Assembly (NCBI RefSeq): GCF_000510265.1
Contig: NZ_CP006745.1
Location: 639,653 to 703,652 of the forward strand
Length of the DNA: 64,000 bases
Reading direction: 5' to 3'
Source of the DNA: Candidatus Endolissoclinum faulkneri L5
Lineage (GTDB): Bacteria > Pseudomonadota > Alphaproteobacteria > Thalassobaculales > Thalassobaculaceae
A program made the position numbers and the translations under genes. Each line of letters opens with the position of its first letter. Within the stretch, counting starts at the first letter, position 1. Of the stretch, positions 19,365 to 29,898 are shown piece after piece. Under the pieces are notes generated by a model. The model had not been told where the DNA came from. It searched no databases and worked only from the letters and a program-made list of their open reading frames with translations.

Positions 19365-20912
19365 ATGAGCTATATATACCACGTTAAGCGTCCAGTTGTT
19401 CTTTGTATCATGGACGGTTGGGGTTACCGTTCTGATCGTAACAATAACGCCATAGCACTTGCCAATACTCCAAGTGTGAAAGATCTTTTTTCCCGTTGGC
19501 CAAGTAGTTTAATCAATGCAGCCGGTAAATTTGTTGGTCTGCCGGATGGACAAATGGGTAATTCAGAGGTTGGGCATATGAACTTAGGTGCTGGCCGCGT
19601 AGTTATGCAAGATTTACCAAGGATCAATTTAGCGATCAAAGATGGTAGTCTTGTTAAACAACCTGCTATTACCGAGTTATGTGATGCATTAAAAAATTCG
19701 GGCGGCACATGTCATCTTATGGGTTTGATCTCTACTGGGGGGGTGCATAGCCACTATAGTCATGTAGTAGCTTTAGCTAAGATCATTTCCGCTAAAGGCG
19801 CAAAGGTTGTAATTCATGTTTTTACAGATGGTCGAGATTGTTTTCCCAAAAGTGCGAAAAATCACCTGCACACATTTATTAATGCTCTTGGTGGAGTAGC
19901 TGATATTGCTTCTGTTAGCGGGCGATTCTTCGCTATGGACAGAGACAATCATTGGGATAGAATCGAACATTCATGGAAAGCTGTTTGCTTAGCAGAAAGT
20001 GGAAGAAGTGCAAATGACGCTATCGCTGCGGTAGAGCAAGCATATGCTCAAGAAGAAACTGACGAGTTTATTACCCCAACTATAATAAATGGCGGTATGC
20101 CAGTACGTAACGGTGATGCCGTAGTTATGTCAAATTTTCGAGCTGACCGATCCAAAGAAATTTTAATTCCTTTTGTAGACGAGAACTTTAACGGATTTTC
20201 CCGCTCTCGTATTCCTAGGCTCTGTATTGTTGTCGGCATGGTCCAATATTCTTCTGACTTAGCTTCAAAAATGCTAACAATATTTCCTCCAACCAATATA
20301 GCGAATACACTTGGTGAGGTTGTAGCAAATGCAGGTAAAGCCCAGCTACGTATCGCTGAAACTGAAAAGTATCCTCACGTTACTTTTTTTTTGAACGGTG
20401 GCCGGGAAGAGATCTTTGACGGAGAGGAAAGAATCATTATTCCTTCGCCAATGGTAAAAACTTACGATTTGCAGCCTGAGATGTCAGCATTGGAATTATG
20501 CGATAAACTTGTTTCAGCGATTGATGCCGATAACTATGATCTGATTGTTGCTAATTTCGCTAATCCAGATATGGTTGGCCATACAGGAAGTTTAGATGCT
20601 GCTATCAAAGCAGTGGAAACTGTAGACAATTGTATTGGTCGAGTCGCAGATGTAGTATTAAGGGTTGGTGGAGTGATGTTTTTGACTGCTGATCATGGAA
20701 ATTGCGAGATCATGATTGATTCGGAAACTGGAGAAGCCCATACGACACATACTAACAGTCTAGTCCCTGCCATTTTAGTTGGTGCACCAGATGATATAGC
20801 GTATCTGAATAATGGAATTCTTGCCGATGTAGCTCCTACTTTACTTTCTCTAATGGGAATACAACATCCTTCAGTAATGACCGGCAAATCAATGCTTTTG
20901 TATAAATATTAA
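19365..20912 (+). CDS. gpmI: 2,3-bisphosphoglycerate-independent phosphoglycerate mutase
   Basis: Metal-dependent glycolytic and gluconeogenic enzyme that interconverts 3- and 2-phosphoglycerate. The 515-residue protein has the alkaline-phosphatase-like fold. Seen are the metal ligand D17 (IMDGWG), the phosphorylated serine S67 in QMGNSEVGH, the metal motif TADHGNCE (441-448), and AHTTHTN with H459 and H462. The start lacks a strong ribosome binding site, but the sequence begins where the family begins. The gene is alone, with gaps on both sides. Relatives usually have envC and ctpA downstream, which are not here. Confidence 0.96.
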   Translation: MSYIYHVKRPVVLCIMDGWGYRSDRNNNAIALANTPSVKDLFSRWPSSLINAAGKFVGLPDGQMGNSEVGHMNLGAGRVVMQDLPRINLAIKDGSLVKQPAITELCDALKNSGGTCHLMGLISTGGVHSHYSHVVALAKIISAKGAKVVIHVFTDGRDCFPKSAKNHLHTFINALGGVADIASVSGRFFAMDRDNHWDRIEHSWKAVCLAESGRSANDAIAAVEQAYAQEETDEFITPTIINGGMPVRNGDAVVMSNFRADRSKEILIPFVDENFNGFSRSRIPRLCIVVGMVQYSSDLASKMLTIFPPTNIANTLGEVVANAGKAQLRIAETEKYPHVTFFLNGGREEIFDGEERIIIPSPMVKTYDLQPEMSALELCDKLVSAIDADNYDLIVANFANPDMVGHTGSLDAAIKAVETVDNCIGRVADVVLRVGGVMFLTADHGNCEIMIDSETGEAHTTHTNSLVPAILVGAPDDIAYLNNGILADVAPTLLSLMGIQHPSVMTGKSMLLYKY

Positions 20913-22548
20913 ACAACAAGCTTGTCAATCCCAATAAGAGCCCAATACTTGTATATTGGTTACTTGATCTTAAGAATAAGGCTATTTAACTGTTTAGCTC
21001 AAAATTTTTGTATGCAGGATAATGTGTATCAAAGTTTTGCATTATTTTAATGCATTGAGCATAGTACGCAAGCAACAACCTATCTTAAATATGTACGTGA
21101 GAAATCTAATCTGCAGCACGTTAATACCTAGATAATTATTTTTTTGCATGTATTGACTTGGCTAGTATTCTTTATTGCTAGAAGACTAGCTCTGGATAGT
21201 CTTGTTAGATAGCTAAAATTGAGAATTACCTTGATAGCCTAGAATCGACAAATTATTTGATATATTTACTTCACATAAAGTAATATTCTCCTCTTTATCC
21301 TAAAGACATTACTGTAATTAAAGTAAATTTAGCTAATCAAGATTTCTTATAAGTTATTTGAATTTTTTAATTAGCTAACACTAGAGGCTAGTATTTTATG
21401 TAAATCCTGGCAATATCATTCCTTTATTCCATTAACTATTTATTTTAGTACGGTAAAGCTTTTTGCTAAATTGTTTTTACCACATGCAGTTAAACTTTCA
21501 AGAGCAAGCAGCTTAGCTTATTAAGGATTTTATTTAATAAAGGTTTTATTTTTATAGATGAAGCAAGGAATACTTCTTATGCAGCAGGCAGTGTTTTGTA
21601 AGCCGCCTCGTAGTATCGATTTGTTTGCTTATTATTACTTATTAAGAATTTTTAACGAAGTAAATACTTCGATGATGTTCATAAGTTTAAAATATAAAAA
21701 GTACTAACTAGTAATACAGATGGTTGTTTGATAAATTTTTATCTTATGTATTAATTTGGTATAAGACATTTTGCGTAAAATAGCTAATTGATTTTGGATT
21801 GTTTGTTTGTATTTAATGATGCACTAAGATGCAATTTAGTTTTAAAGAAAAATTTACTTGATATAATCTCGTTATGTTGATGATAATAAAAATATTTTAT
21901 TTTAGTAGTTATTGTTTAATTTTTTTTGTGTAAAGTGCATGGTGAAGCTTCTCCAGGGTTTTTACTAACCAATTCACTTAAACTTTTACTATTAAAATAA
22001 TAAGAATTAAGATCACTTTCTTGTCATTTTAATATTAACTTTAAGTATAATCACAGGAATTATTAATCTTCTATAAGAAGATTAGCTTGGCCTAGCATCA
22101 TAGCTATTTTGTACAAAAAATTATCGCTCTTGGCGATCTAAAAAGAGCAGAACTTTTGTATTGCAATTAAAGTGATTTGTATCTAATTCTAATTTTATAT
22201 TCATAAGTACACGATTTGTGGATTCATTCTAACTATTCTGCAAAAAGATATTGGATGTTTTTATTTAAGTAATAAAACTTAGACAGAATAATAGTTCTGA
22301 TTACTCCACACCTTACTTTTAGTACTTATTGCAAGTCACATGAATTTAATTAGCTATGAGTTTTAATATGGCTTGATAAAAAACTGGTGTGATTTATTAC
22401 TGAAGCCGCTAACTAGTTTATTCAATAGTATATATTCTCTAATTGAATTATTATCATTTATCTTGGGAATAATTCTTCTTAAAAATTAAAAGTATTAGTC
22501 AACTTGATAATAAATATACCATGCTAATAGAATAGCATATTTATTATA

Positions 22549-22590
22549 TTATCGATTAAGTTATTGAATTTATCGATTAAGTTATTGAAT
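22549..22590. repeat. Tandem duplication, 2 x 21 bp
   Basis: The 21-base unit beginning TTATCGATTAAGTTATTGAA occurs twice in direct succession, identical in both copies. Confidence 0.9.
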
Positions 22591-22898
22591 ATAAATATAA
22601 ATAATTTAAACAACTTACATAAGCCAATAAAACCTAGATTAAAAAAGTTGATCAGTTTTATTAAAATCGCTATTTTAGGCGAACTTATTATCTGCTTTAG
22701 CTTTATATAAAGCAGTTTTGCTATTTTTTAATTTGCTGTGACACTATAATTTATGATGTAATCATTATTTTTTAATGCTAAAAAATTTTAGCCTATCGAA
22801 GGTATAACCATAATGGCTAAAATAATCGTTGTTAAATTTAGCTAGAATGTAGTTGCGTAAAATAATTTATTAATTAAAAGGTATTATTGCTTTGGTGT

Positions 22899-22928
22899 AT
22901 GCTAGTTAATAATAAATGCTAGTTAATA
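22899..22928. repeat. Short direct repeat, 13 bp, period 17
   Basis: ATGCTAGTTAATA occurs at 22899 and again at 22916, separated by four bases. Confidence 0.7.
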
Positions 22929-23167
22929 TTTTAGCTTTTACATAATGCCTATTGTGTTATTGATTGAATATAGGACTTAAAATTTTTAAAAACTTTTTGC
23001 TGTATAAAAAAATAAATAAAAATTAGTTTCTAATTTGCGAATATTGAATATTAGCAAATTTAATGTAGTTTTGCCATATTAAGCACGGGCATCCACGAAC
23101 CGACTCTAGTTTTACTTCTTTAAAAATCTATGAAATATTGATAATCAACGTTAATAAATCAAAGCCA

Positions 23168-24703
23168 TTAATACTGCTCCGGTATATAGTTTTCAGCTGC
23201 GTAGTTTGTAAATTTCGTTGTAGAACCATCGAAATTCAATTTCACTACACCAGTTGGGCCATGACGTTGTTTAGAGATGATTATCTCAGCCCTGCCATGA
23301 GCTTTCTTGCAACGTTCTTTCCACTGATCGTAGCGTTCATGAAATTTTTTAGCATCTTCTTCTATTCGCTGAATTGGTTCAGATTTCTGTAGATAATATT
23401 CCTCACGGTAGATAAACATGACTATATCTGCATCTTGCTCAATCGAGCCAGATTCACGTAGATCAGCTAAAATTGGTCTCTTGTCTTCGCGTTGTTCTAC
23501 TGCGCGAGATAGCTGTGATATGGCAAGGACTGGTACATCAAGTTCTTTAGCGATTGCCTTCAGCCCCTGAGAAATGGATGAGATTTCTTGCACTCGATTA
23601 TCGATGCGTCCACCTCTGGCCTGAGCAGGACGCATAAGTTGTAAATAATCTACTACTATCAGTGATAAGCCAAGCTGACGCTTTAAACGTCTAGCGCGAG
23701 TGCGCATTGTATGAATAGGAATAGCTGGGGTATCATCGATAAACATCGGCGCTCGTTCTAAATACTCACTTTCTGTTACTAATTTTTGAAAATCTTCGTT
23801 ATTAAGCTGTCCGCGACGCAGTTTGTCTGAAGCTATACCGGTACGTTCAGACAAAATACGTGTGGCAAGCTGTTCAGCCGACATCTCTAGAGAAAAAAAT
23901 GCTACAGGTTTTGCTGGTATATCCGGATCATCCATCAAGCTAGTAGAAATGTGAAAAGCTATATTAGAAGCTAGAGTCGATTTACCCATAGCAGGACGAG
24001 CTGCTAGAATTAGCAAATCAGAGGCATGAAGACCGCCAAGCAAATTATCAATATCAATGAAGCCAGTAGAGTATCCAGCAATTCCTCCTTCTCGTCTATA
24101 TGCGGCTTCAATTTGTGCAACTGATTCTAATAAAGCCAGTTTTAATTCTTTCATACGGTTTGTGTTTGCACCAGTCTCGGCTAAGGTGAATAATTGATTC
24201 TCAATATTATCTATTAGTTCGTGCGCAGGAATATCAATATCGCGATCAAAAGCTTCATTAACCATTACTTCACCAATATCAATCAGTTCGCGTCGCAAGT
24301 AACATTCGCGGATCTCGCGTCCGTAGTCTGAAGCGTTAATTACAGTAACGACAGAAGCAGCAAGTTTTACCAAGTATTGAGCACCGCCAACCGTAGACAA
24401 AGCCTCATCTTGATCAAACATACACTTAAGTGTGATTGGTGTGGCTATTTGTCCTCGATTAATTAATTTAGCACAAGCGTCAAAAATGCGTCCATGTACC
24501 GGATCAGCGAAATGCTCTTTGCTCAAAAATTCGCTGACCTTATCATATGATCGATTATTTACTAGGATTGCTCCAAGCAATGCTTGTTCTGCTTCTAAAT
24601 TGTGTGGTGGTTCTCGATAGGATGATCTGTTCTTGGAAGAACTATCTGTAAACAATGGATTAGTATTAGGAAATGAAGAGATACTAGATTCGTAATTTGA
24701 CAT
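23168..24703 (-). CDS. dnaB: Replicative DNA helicase DnaB
   Basis: Hexameric helicase that unwinds the replication fork. The 511-residue protein has the N-terminal domain starting near residue 31 (EPPHNLEAEQALLGAIL) and the RecA-like C-terminal domain with Walker A ARPAMGKS (235-242), SLEMSAEQLA (271-280), DYLQLM (352-357) and the loop DLRESGSIEQDAD (414-426). The first 30 residues are poorly conserved and serine-rich, as in other alphaproteobacteria. No intein is present. In relatives it lies near rplI upstream and alr downstream. Here it stands alone, flanked by gaps of 2.3 and 1.4 kb, the latter holding two perfect palindromes. Confidence 0.97.
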   Translation of the reverse strand: MSNYESSISSFPNTNPLFTDSSSKNRSSYREPPHNLEAEQALLGAILVNNRSYDKVSEFLSKEHFADPVHGRIFDACAKLINRGQIATPITLKCMFDQDEALSTVGGAQYLVKLAASVVTVINASDYGREIRECYLRRELIDIGEVMVNEAFDRDIDIPAHELIDNIENQLFTLAETGANTNRMKELKLALLESVAQIEAAYRREGGIAGYSTGFIDIDNLLGGLHASDLLILAARPAMGKSTLASNIAFHISTSLMDDPDIPAKPVAFFSLEMSAEQLATRILSERTGIASDKLRRGQLNNEDFQKLVTESEYLERAPMFIDDTPAIPIHTMRTRARRLKRQLGLSLIVVDYLQLMRPAQARGGRIDNRVQEISSISQGLKAIAKELDVPVLAISQLSRAVEQREDKRPILADLRESGSIEQDADIVMFIYREEYYLQKSEPIQRIEEDAKKFHERYDQWKERCKKAHGRAEIIISKQRHGPTGVVKLNFDGSTTKFTNYAAENYIPEQY

Positions 24704-24929
24704 ACCTAAATATACCGAAGTTATCTGACAAAATTTTTAATTACATTAATTTTTACGCACAATTTATTTTACAATAAGTTAGTTCTCTCTTTAGTGCTTA
24801 CATTAAATAATTTAACGCACAAGAATAACATACCCAATTGTGAATTAGTTTGCTGTACTTAACTTTAATAAGTTAGCTTGATAGCTAGTTGTTTTAAATT
24901 GTCTAAGAATCACTCGGTTGTCGCTCTGC

Positions 24930-24979
24930 TGCCTTTTCTTAAAATTGACTGCTTAAGCAGTCAATTTTAAGAAAAGGCA
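24930..24979. repeat. Perfect 50-bp palindrome
   Basis: Two 25-bp arms with no spacer and no mismatch. The left arm begins TGCCTTTTCTTAAAATTGAC and the centre is GCTTAAGC. It could extrude as a cruciform or fold as a hairpin of at least 23 bp. It lies 226 bp upstream of the dnaB start. No T-tract follows on either side, so it is not a standard terminator. Confidence 0.97.
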
Positions 24980-25350
24980 TGATTGTCATGGTAAAGGTTT
25001 GACTATTTTAATACTAAGAAAAATTTTCTACTGAATTATTAGCTCATTCCTGGAATTCAAAACAACCCTCCTCGTTCAGTCTTCTCTGATTTACTTAAGA
25101 TTATAATTTCAAGCTTCATCAACACAAAATAAACAATCATATTTGTATACTTAAACTGACTGTTATTCAACTAAAAGTTAATTATCTAGAAAGTTTAGGT
25201 AAAATATAATGCAACACGATGATTTGATATAGAAAAAGGAAGCTAACTATTTTATTTTACCTATCATTTTTAAGAATAACAGCGCTTAAAGTTTTTCATA
25301 GTTGATCTATAGCTAAAGATTATGCAAGATAATGCTGTTGATCAATAACG

Positions 25351-25388
25351 CATTATAAATAATTTACTACATTATAAATAATTTACTA
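25351..25388. repeat. Tandem duplication, 2 x 19 bp
   Basis: CATTATAAATAATTTACTA occurs twice head to tail without change. Confidence 0.9.
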
Positions 25389-25584
25389 TTTATTTTTATC
25401 TACCTTGCGGGGGTATAATCCTCAATTCTTATTAATTACAATAAGCGCAAAATGCAAGATTACTTTATTAAGTTGTCAAAAGATTATTCTGCGCTTTTAT
25501 TAATTGACTTTTGAATAACTTAACTATCATTTTCATATGTTACATAAAATTAAGTTTTCACTTTGTTAGGTGGTTTTATACTGC

Positions 25585-25620
25585 ACTTAAGCTAGAATAC
25601 AATTGTATTCTAGCTTAAGT
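25585..25620. repeat. Perfect 36-bp palindrome
   Basis: Two 18-bp arms (ACTTAAGCTAGAATACAA and its complement) meet with no spacer. It shares the CTTAAG word with the 50-bp palindrome 600 bp away but is otherwise different. Confidence 0.95.
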
Positions 25621-25950
25621 ATTTGATTTAGTTATAATAATACCAGCGTGCATTGTTTATCCAATACTATTCCTATCGATTTTGACTAAATACTTTACAA
25701 TCTTCCTTTTATCTACTTGCTAGTTTTACTTTTTGAGTTTTGCTAAAAAATCTATTGGTCAATGTCATCACAAAGTCTAATGGGTTTAAAATACTGATCA
25801 AAACTGTTATACATCTTTTTAAGCATTAAGACAGCTGCTGGTGTTTTACAGTTCAATTTATTATTCTATGCGCTCACATAATTAATTAGCTTTAGGCTTA
25901 AAATAGCACTATAGTTAACAAAGGCAGTGTATACTTCATTATAGTTATTA

Positions 25951-25991
25951 AATCTATCGCATTACATCTATTCAATCTATCGCATTACATC
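25951..25991. repeat. Direct repeat, 18 bp, period 23
   Basis: AATCTATCGCATTACATC occurs at 25951 and 25974 with five bases between copies. Confidence 0.88.
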
Positions 25992-26151
25992 AATCGCCGG
26001 CTATTCATATAATGAATTAAATACAGGAACTATCAAAATTACAAACATCACTCAAATCTTACTTTAAGGTGGATTTAAACCCACATTGAGCATTATATTC
26101 ATTAAATAGTCTCTGCAAAGAGAGCAAATAATTTTTCTATTTTGCATAGCC

Positions 26152-27006
26152 TTATTTACTATCATCTAAATCTCTAGTCTCTAGAGAATCAATAATTTGG
26201 TAATATAGCTCATTCCATGACTGCTTATCAACGGTGGTGATGATTCCACCACTAAGTTTTGTTGGGCAATAAGCTGTACCGTCTATACATGCGGAATATC
26301 CTCCAGCTTCATGATGAATAAGTAAACCTGGTAGATGATCCCAGGGCATTTTTTTCCAGTAAATTCCATAGTGCCATTGCCCAGTAGCCATTTGGATGTA
26401 GTCGTAACCTGCGCAACCTTGGCTATAATATCGATCGCACAACACAGCGTTAACTCTTTTGCGTATGTTGAAGCGTAATCTTTCTGGGATAAAACGAAAG
26501 TTAAGCGATCCCTCCATTGCATCAATAGCAACTGCCGATGCTACTTGAAGACGCTCGCGACCGTTATGGTTTAACATCCACGCCCCCTCATTTAATCCAG
26601 CTATAGCTGTACGCTCTTGAGTAGGTTGATGAATTGCGGATGCAATGGTTTTGCCATGATAGTTTAACGCTACCATTAAACAAAATATGTCTTTGCCCTC
26701 AACGAAATTGTTCGTGCCATCTACTGGATCAACAATCCATACAGGATTATCTTCCTCGATTAACTTTATTAGTGATGGATTATTTTCAATCGATTCCTCT
26801 CCTATTACCAACGAGCCTGGATAGAGCGATGGCAATAATTTGATCAACCTACGTTCAGCAGCTTCGTCAGCTATAGTTACTAGATCACTTGGTCCTGTTT
26901 TTTCGCGAATATCACCTTCCTTTAAATTGCACCATCGAGGCATAATGTCCATCTTTGCTACCTCCGTTAAAATTGTAGCAAGACGGTCAAGATCAACAGT
27001 CGTCAT
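26152..27006 (-). CDS. Inositol monophosphatase family phosphatase
   Basis: Mg2+-dependent, Li+-sensitive phosphatase fold of the IMPase/CysQ/HisN superfamily. Diagnostic motifs are GEES (69-72), the signature DPVDGT (93-98) and the C-terminal metal-site segment PWDHLPG (221-227), giving likely ligands E70, D93, D96 and D223. The 284 residues look complete. The substrate cannot be told from sequence: inositol-1-phosphate, histidinol phosphate (HisN type) and 3'-phosphoadenosine phosphate are all possible. hisC is elsewhere in the window but not adjacent. The gene stands alone between 1.4- and 2.0-kb gaps, so selection has kept it. Confidence 0.85.
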   Translation of the reverse strand: MTTVDLDRLATILTEVAKMDIMPRWCNLKEGDIREKTGPSDLVTIADEAAERRLIKLLPSLYPGSLVIGEESIENNPSLIKLIEEDNPVWIVDPVDGTNNFVEGKDIFCLMVALNYHGKTIASAIHQPTQERTAIAGLNEGAWMLNHNGRERLQVASAVAIDAMEGSLNFRFIPERLRFNIRKRVNAVLCDRYYSQGCAGYDYIQMATGQWHYGIYWKKMPWDHLPGLLIHHEAGGYSACIDGTAYCPTKLSGGIITTVDKQSWNELYYQIIDSLETRDLDDSK

Positions 27007-29024
27007 CTTATGTAAAATAGCTCCCTAAAAATAATCTTCTAGCTAAAACTCGTGTCATGGTGTTATTGCATGCGATTAGTGCTATGGTTAGCTAGTGGGA
27101 TTAATAGCTCGTTAGATATAATAATATACATTAACTAAATATTCAAAATCTTGTGTTATTTAACTTGTAAAACCGACTAACAGTATCCGCATTTATTACT
27201 AAATAAAGTAAAGCTAACAAAATTACTGTTAATCATAGCATTACATAATTTTTAAGTTAAGTATAATACTAATTAATTTTTTAAGCATTAATAACATTTT
27301 ATTTACTGTAGCTTAATTATTAATAACATTTTATTTACTGTAGCCTAGCGTTAATTGAGCACTTTATCTATTCCTGTTACGCTCTAGCACCCCTGCAACG
27401 ATTAATAGTTATTATCGATAATTTAAAATTGACATCAATATTCTTAAAATATTCAAAATTAACAAGTGTTAATAGTCGCTAATCATCTTTAGAATTCATA
27501 ATTTATAGATGATAAAATTTCAAGATATCTCCCGTTATTTCAATAATTAACTAGTTACTAAAAAATTAATTATTGCATCAATTTAAGATAAATAATGATT
27601 TAAGATTAAATAATGATTCGGCTAATCTATAACATTAACAATGTGATTGCGTAATCAAATTTTAACATTACACAATCGATAAGATCAATTTTAGCAGCAT
27701 AATTTATTTTTTTAGATAAACTACCCACTGGATGGCGAATTTGATATATTTGCTACTTTTTAAACTCTATTTACATTGACAATAAAGTTTAAGCTTGAAT
27801 TGTAAAGCATTATCTAAGGCAAAATTTCCAGGAGTAGTGCTTAGACTGCCTTGAACGTAAAACTCAGTCAGTAACATGTACGTTTTCCTAAAATAATCTT
27901 AATTGTAATACAAAAACAGTTAACTCTCTTTCAATAAAAAATGTCAAATGTTTATTTGTAGCCGATAATAATTTCATACATAGGTTTCTGTTTTCACTCT
28001 TTCGCTGTATTCATTTCTCTACAATTTTTGCACTCTAGATAATTAGTAGAATAATTCTTTATTATATTTTCGTGTAGCTGATCTGCAAGCTTTGCAAAAT
28101 ATTTTATTCGATAAATAAACTAATCGCTTAAAATTATATATTTTCAATATGGCAAAAAGATTTTTTCTTTATTAATATAGATTAAGATTGTCTAAAATGC
28201 ACTACCCTTAGCGGTAAGTAGTCCTATTGCTAAGATTTAGCTAAATTTGATGATAAATATTAATGTTTCCTAAGTTTGCTTAATGTCTGGACTATTAACA
28301 GCTAAAGCCTTTAATATTACGCTTAATGTTAACTAATAATTAGCCAGCGCAATCTGATATCAATATCCAGATCTACTCTAAGTAAACTTTAGATTACTCT
28401 ATTTACACGCATTAAAGTAAAATCCTTGTGTGCAATTATTTAATTTTATTAATTGCTAATGTTATCTTAATTATTTGGATAATACGATATGGTATTGATT
28501 TTCTTATTTTATTTTTGATTATCCGCAATCTATAAATACGAAATAATTGTAATTTTTAGCTTTAAGATAGAAAGTATTGACATTTAGGTTTGAGGATAAT
28601 TGCTAGCTTTGTAATATTGTTAACGTAAAACTATACGATAAAAGAAACGACCATATGACTGTGCGAGCATGGATATTAATACAATCCCAGCCGAATATGA
28701 TGATTATTTCAACTGTTTTGCAAGTTAAGTCGTTACAAATTGTATTATTAGGGTAATGCTAGCTTTGCTAGTATTCTTACAACTATCTAGAAACATACAA
28801 TTCTGGGTGGTCGGACTTAAACAATTATTTATAAGCACTTCGGCACAGCCTTAGGGCAATGAGTTATCGAAAGAGTGCAGTTTTTAAGAGCATTTGCAAA
28901 AGCATTGCAATTATATTACTAATAATAATCTAATCTAGATTAGCTCTAAAGCTTGGCTAGCAGGAGCTAGCGCATATCTACAAGGTAAGTAAAATCGTTT
29001 CGGCGCACTTTGTGTTTCACTCGT
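27007..29024. other. 2.0-kb AT-rich gap
   Basis: No intact gene. It contains an exact 26-bp direct repeat (27287-27344) and a more GC-rich patch near 28800-28920. There the plus strand reads as two protein-like stretches separated by one stop (28833-28919), possibly gene debris. A GCTAGC-AGGA-GCTAGC hairpin lies at about 28956-28971, just beyond the 3' end of the aminotransferase gene. Confidence 0.55.
27287..27344. repeat. Direct repeat, 26 bp, period 32
   Basis: A 26-base unit beginning ATTAATAACATTTTATTTAC occurs at 27287 and 27319, separated by six bases and identical. Confidence 0.88.
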
Positions 29025-29888
29025 TTATATGGTACCGCCTTGCTGATTAGCATATTCTATATAACTACCTCGTAAACCAAGCGATAAAATACCAGCCCTA
29101 CCATCACCAATTAATACATCATCAATTTGGGTTACTGGAGTAACGAAAGTAGTGGCAGAGGATATAAAAGCTTCTCGTGCTGCTTTAGCTTCTTCAATAG
29201 AGAAAGATCGCTCTGTATATTTAATACCCAAGCGCTTAGCTAGCTTTAAGATTGATAATCGAGTAGTGCCGTTTAAAATATCATGATTAGCTGTTCTAGT
29301 TATCAGAGCACCACTTTGAGTCACTATCCAAGCGTTACTTGATGTACCTTCAGTGATTTTACCATTTTCATCAACTTGCCAAGCCTCGAAAGCACCTTGT
29401 TCTTTAGCTTTTTGTCTGCCTATAATATTAGGCAGCAATGCTAATGATTTAATATCACGACGTTTCCAACGAATATCTTCAATGGTTATCACTTTCACAC
29501 CGGCCTCTATAGTTTTTTGACTAGGCATGGTAATGGGTTTGGCGGTCAATACAATACTGGGTTGGGCTTTATTGGGAAATGGATGCTCGCGCTTGGCAAC
29601 ACCGCGGGTTACTTGTAAATAAATTAAACCGCATTTAATTTTATTCAGTCGTATTATCTCGCGTATTATAGAGCGCAGAGCTGCTCGACTAACAGGTTGC
29701 CTTATGCATAACTCCCTCAACGAGCAATCCAGCCGATCAAGATGCATAACCTCGTCAATCATCATACCATTATACACGACAATAACTTCATAAACGCCAT
29801 CAGCAAATTGATAACCACGATCCTCAATGTGAACTGTGGCATAAGAATGCCGCAGGAAACGACCATTTACATATGCAATTCTGGACAT
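29025..29888 (-). CDS. dat: D-amino-acid aminotransferase (class IV PLP)
   Basis: Fold-type IV PLP enzyme that moves amino groups between D-amino acids and 2-oxo acids; it can supply D-glutamate or D-alanine. From the ATG at 29888 (AGAG lies just upstream) it is 287 residues. The frame also opens at a TTG six bases earlier. The PLP lysine is K147 (RRDIKSLALLPN) and the motif EGTSSN at 180-185 contains the PLP-nitrogen glutamate E180. The pattern RDIKS plus EGTSSNAW suits D-alanine aminotransferase better than branched-chain aminotransferase or aminodeoxychorismate lyase, but these are related and substrate preference is not proved. Peptidoglycan-related use would fit the presence of mltG. Confidence 0.85.
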   Translation of the reverse strand: MSRIAYVNGRFLRHSYATVHIEDRGYQFADGVYEVIVVYNGMMIDEVMHLDRLDCSLRELCIRQPVSRAALRSIIREIIRLNKIKCGLIYLQVTRGVAKREHPFPNKAQPSIVLTAKPITMPSQKTIEAGVKVITIEDIRWKRRDIKSLALLPNIIGRQKAKEQGAFEAWQVDENGKITEGTSSNAWIVTQSGALITRTANHDILNGTTRLSILKLAKRLGIKYTERSFSIEEAKAAREAFISSATTFVTPVTQIDDVLIGDGRAGILSLGLRGSYIEYANQQGGTI

Positions 29889-29898
29889 AAACAACTCT

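Larger units (their letters stand above)
20913..23167. other. 2.3-kb AT-rich gap between gpmI and dnaB
   Basis: No gene is recognised. Contents are a weak hairpin just after gpmI (CCAATA/TATTGG, about 20941-20958), an exact 21-bp tandem duplication (22549-22590), a 13-bp near-tandem repeat (22899-22928) and several short AT-rich inverted repeats. The genes usually downstream of gpmI and of dnaB (envC-ctpA and alr) are not seen. Confidence 0.6.
24704..26151. other. AT-rich gap with palindromes upstream of dnaB
   Basis: No gene is readable in 1.4 kb. It contains a 50-bp perfect palindrome (24930-24979), a 36-bp perfect palindrome (25585-25620), an exact 19-bp tandem duplication (25351-25388) and an 18-bp direct repeat (25951-25991). 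It is the densest repeat cluster in the window. Confidence 0.7.
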
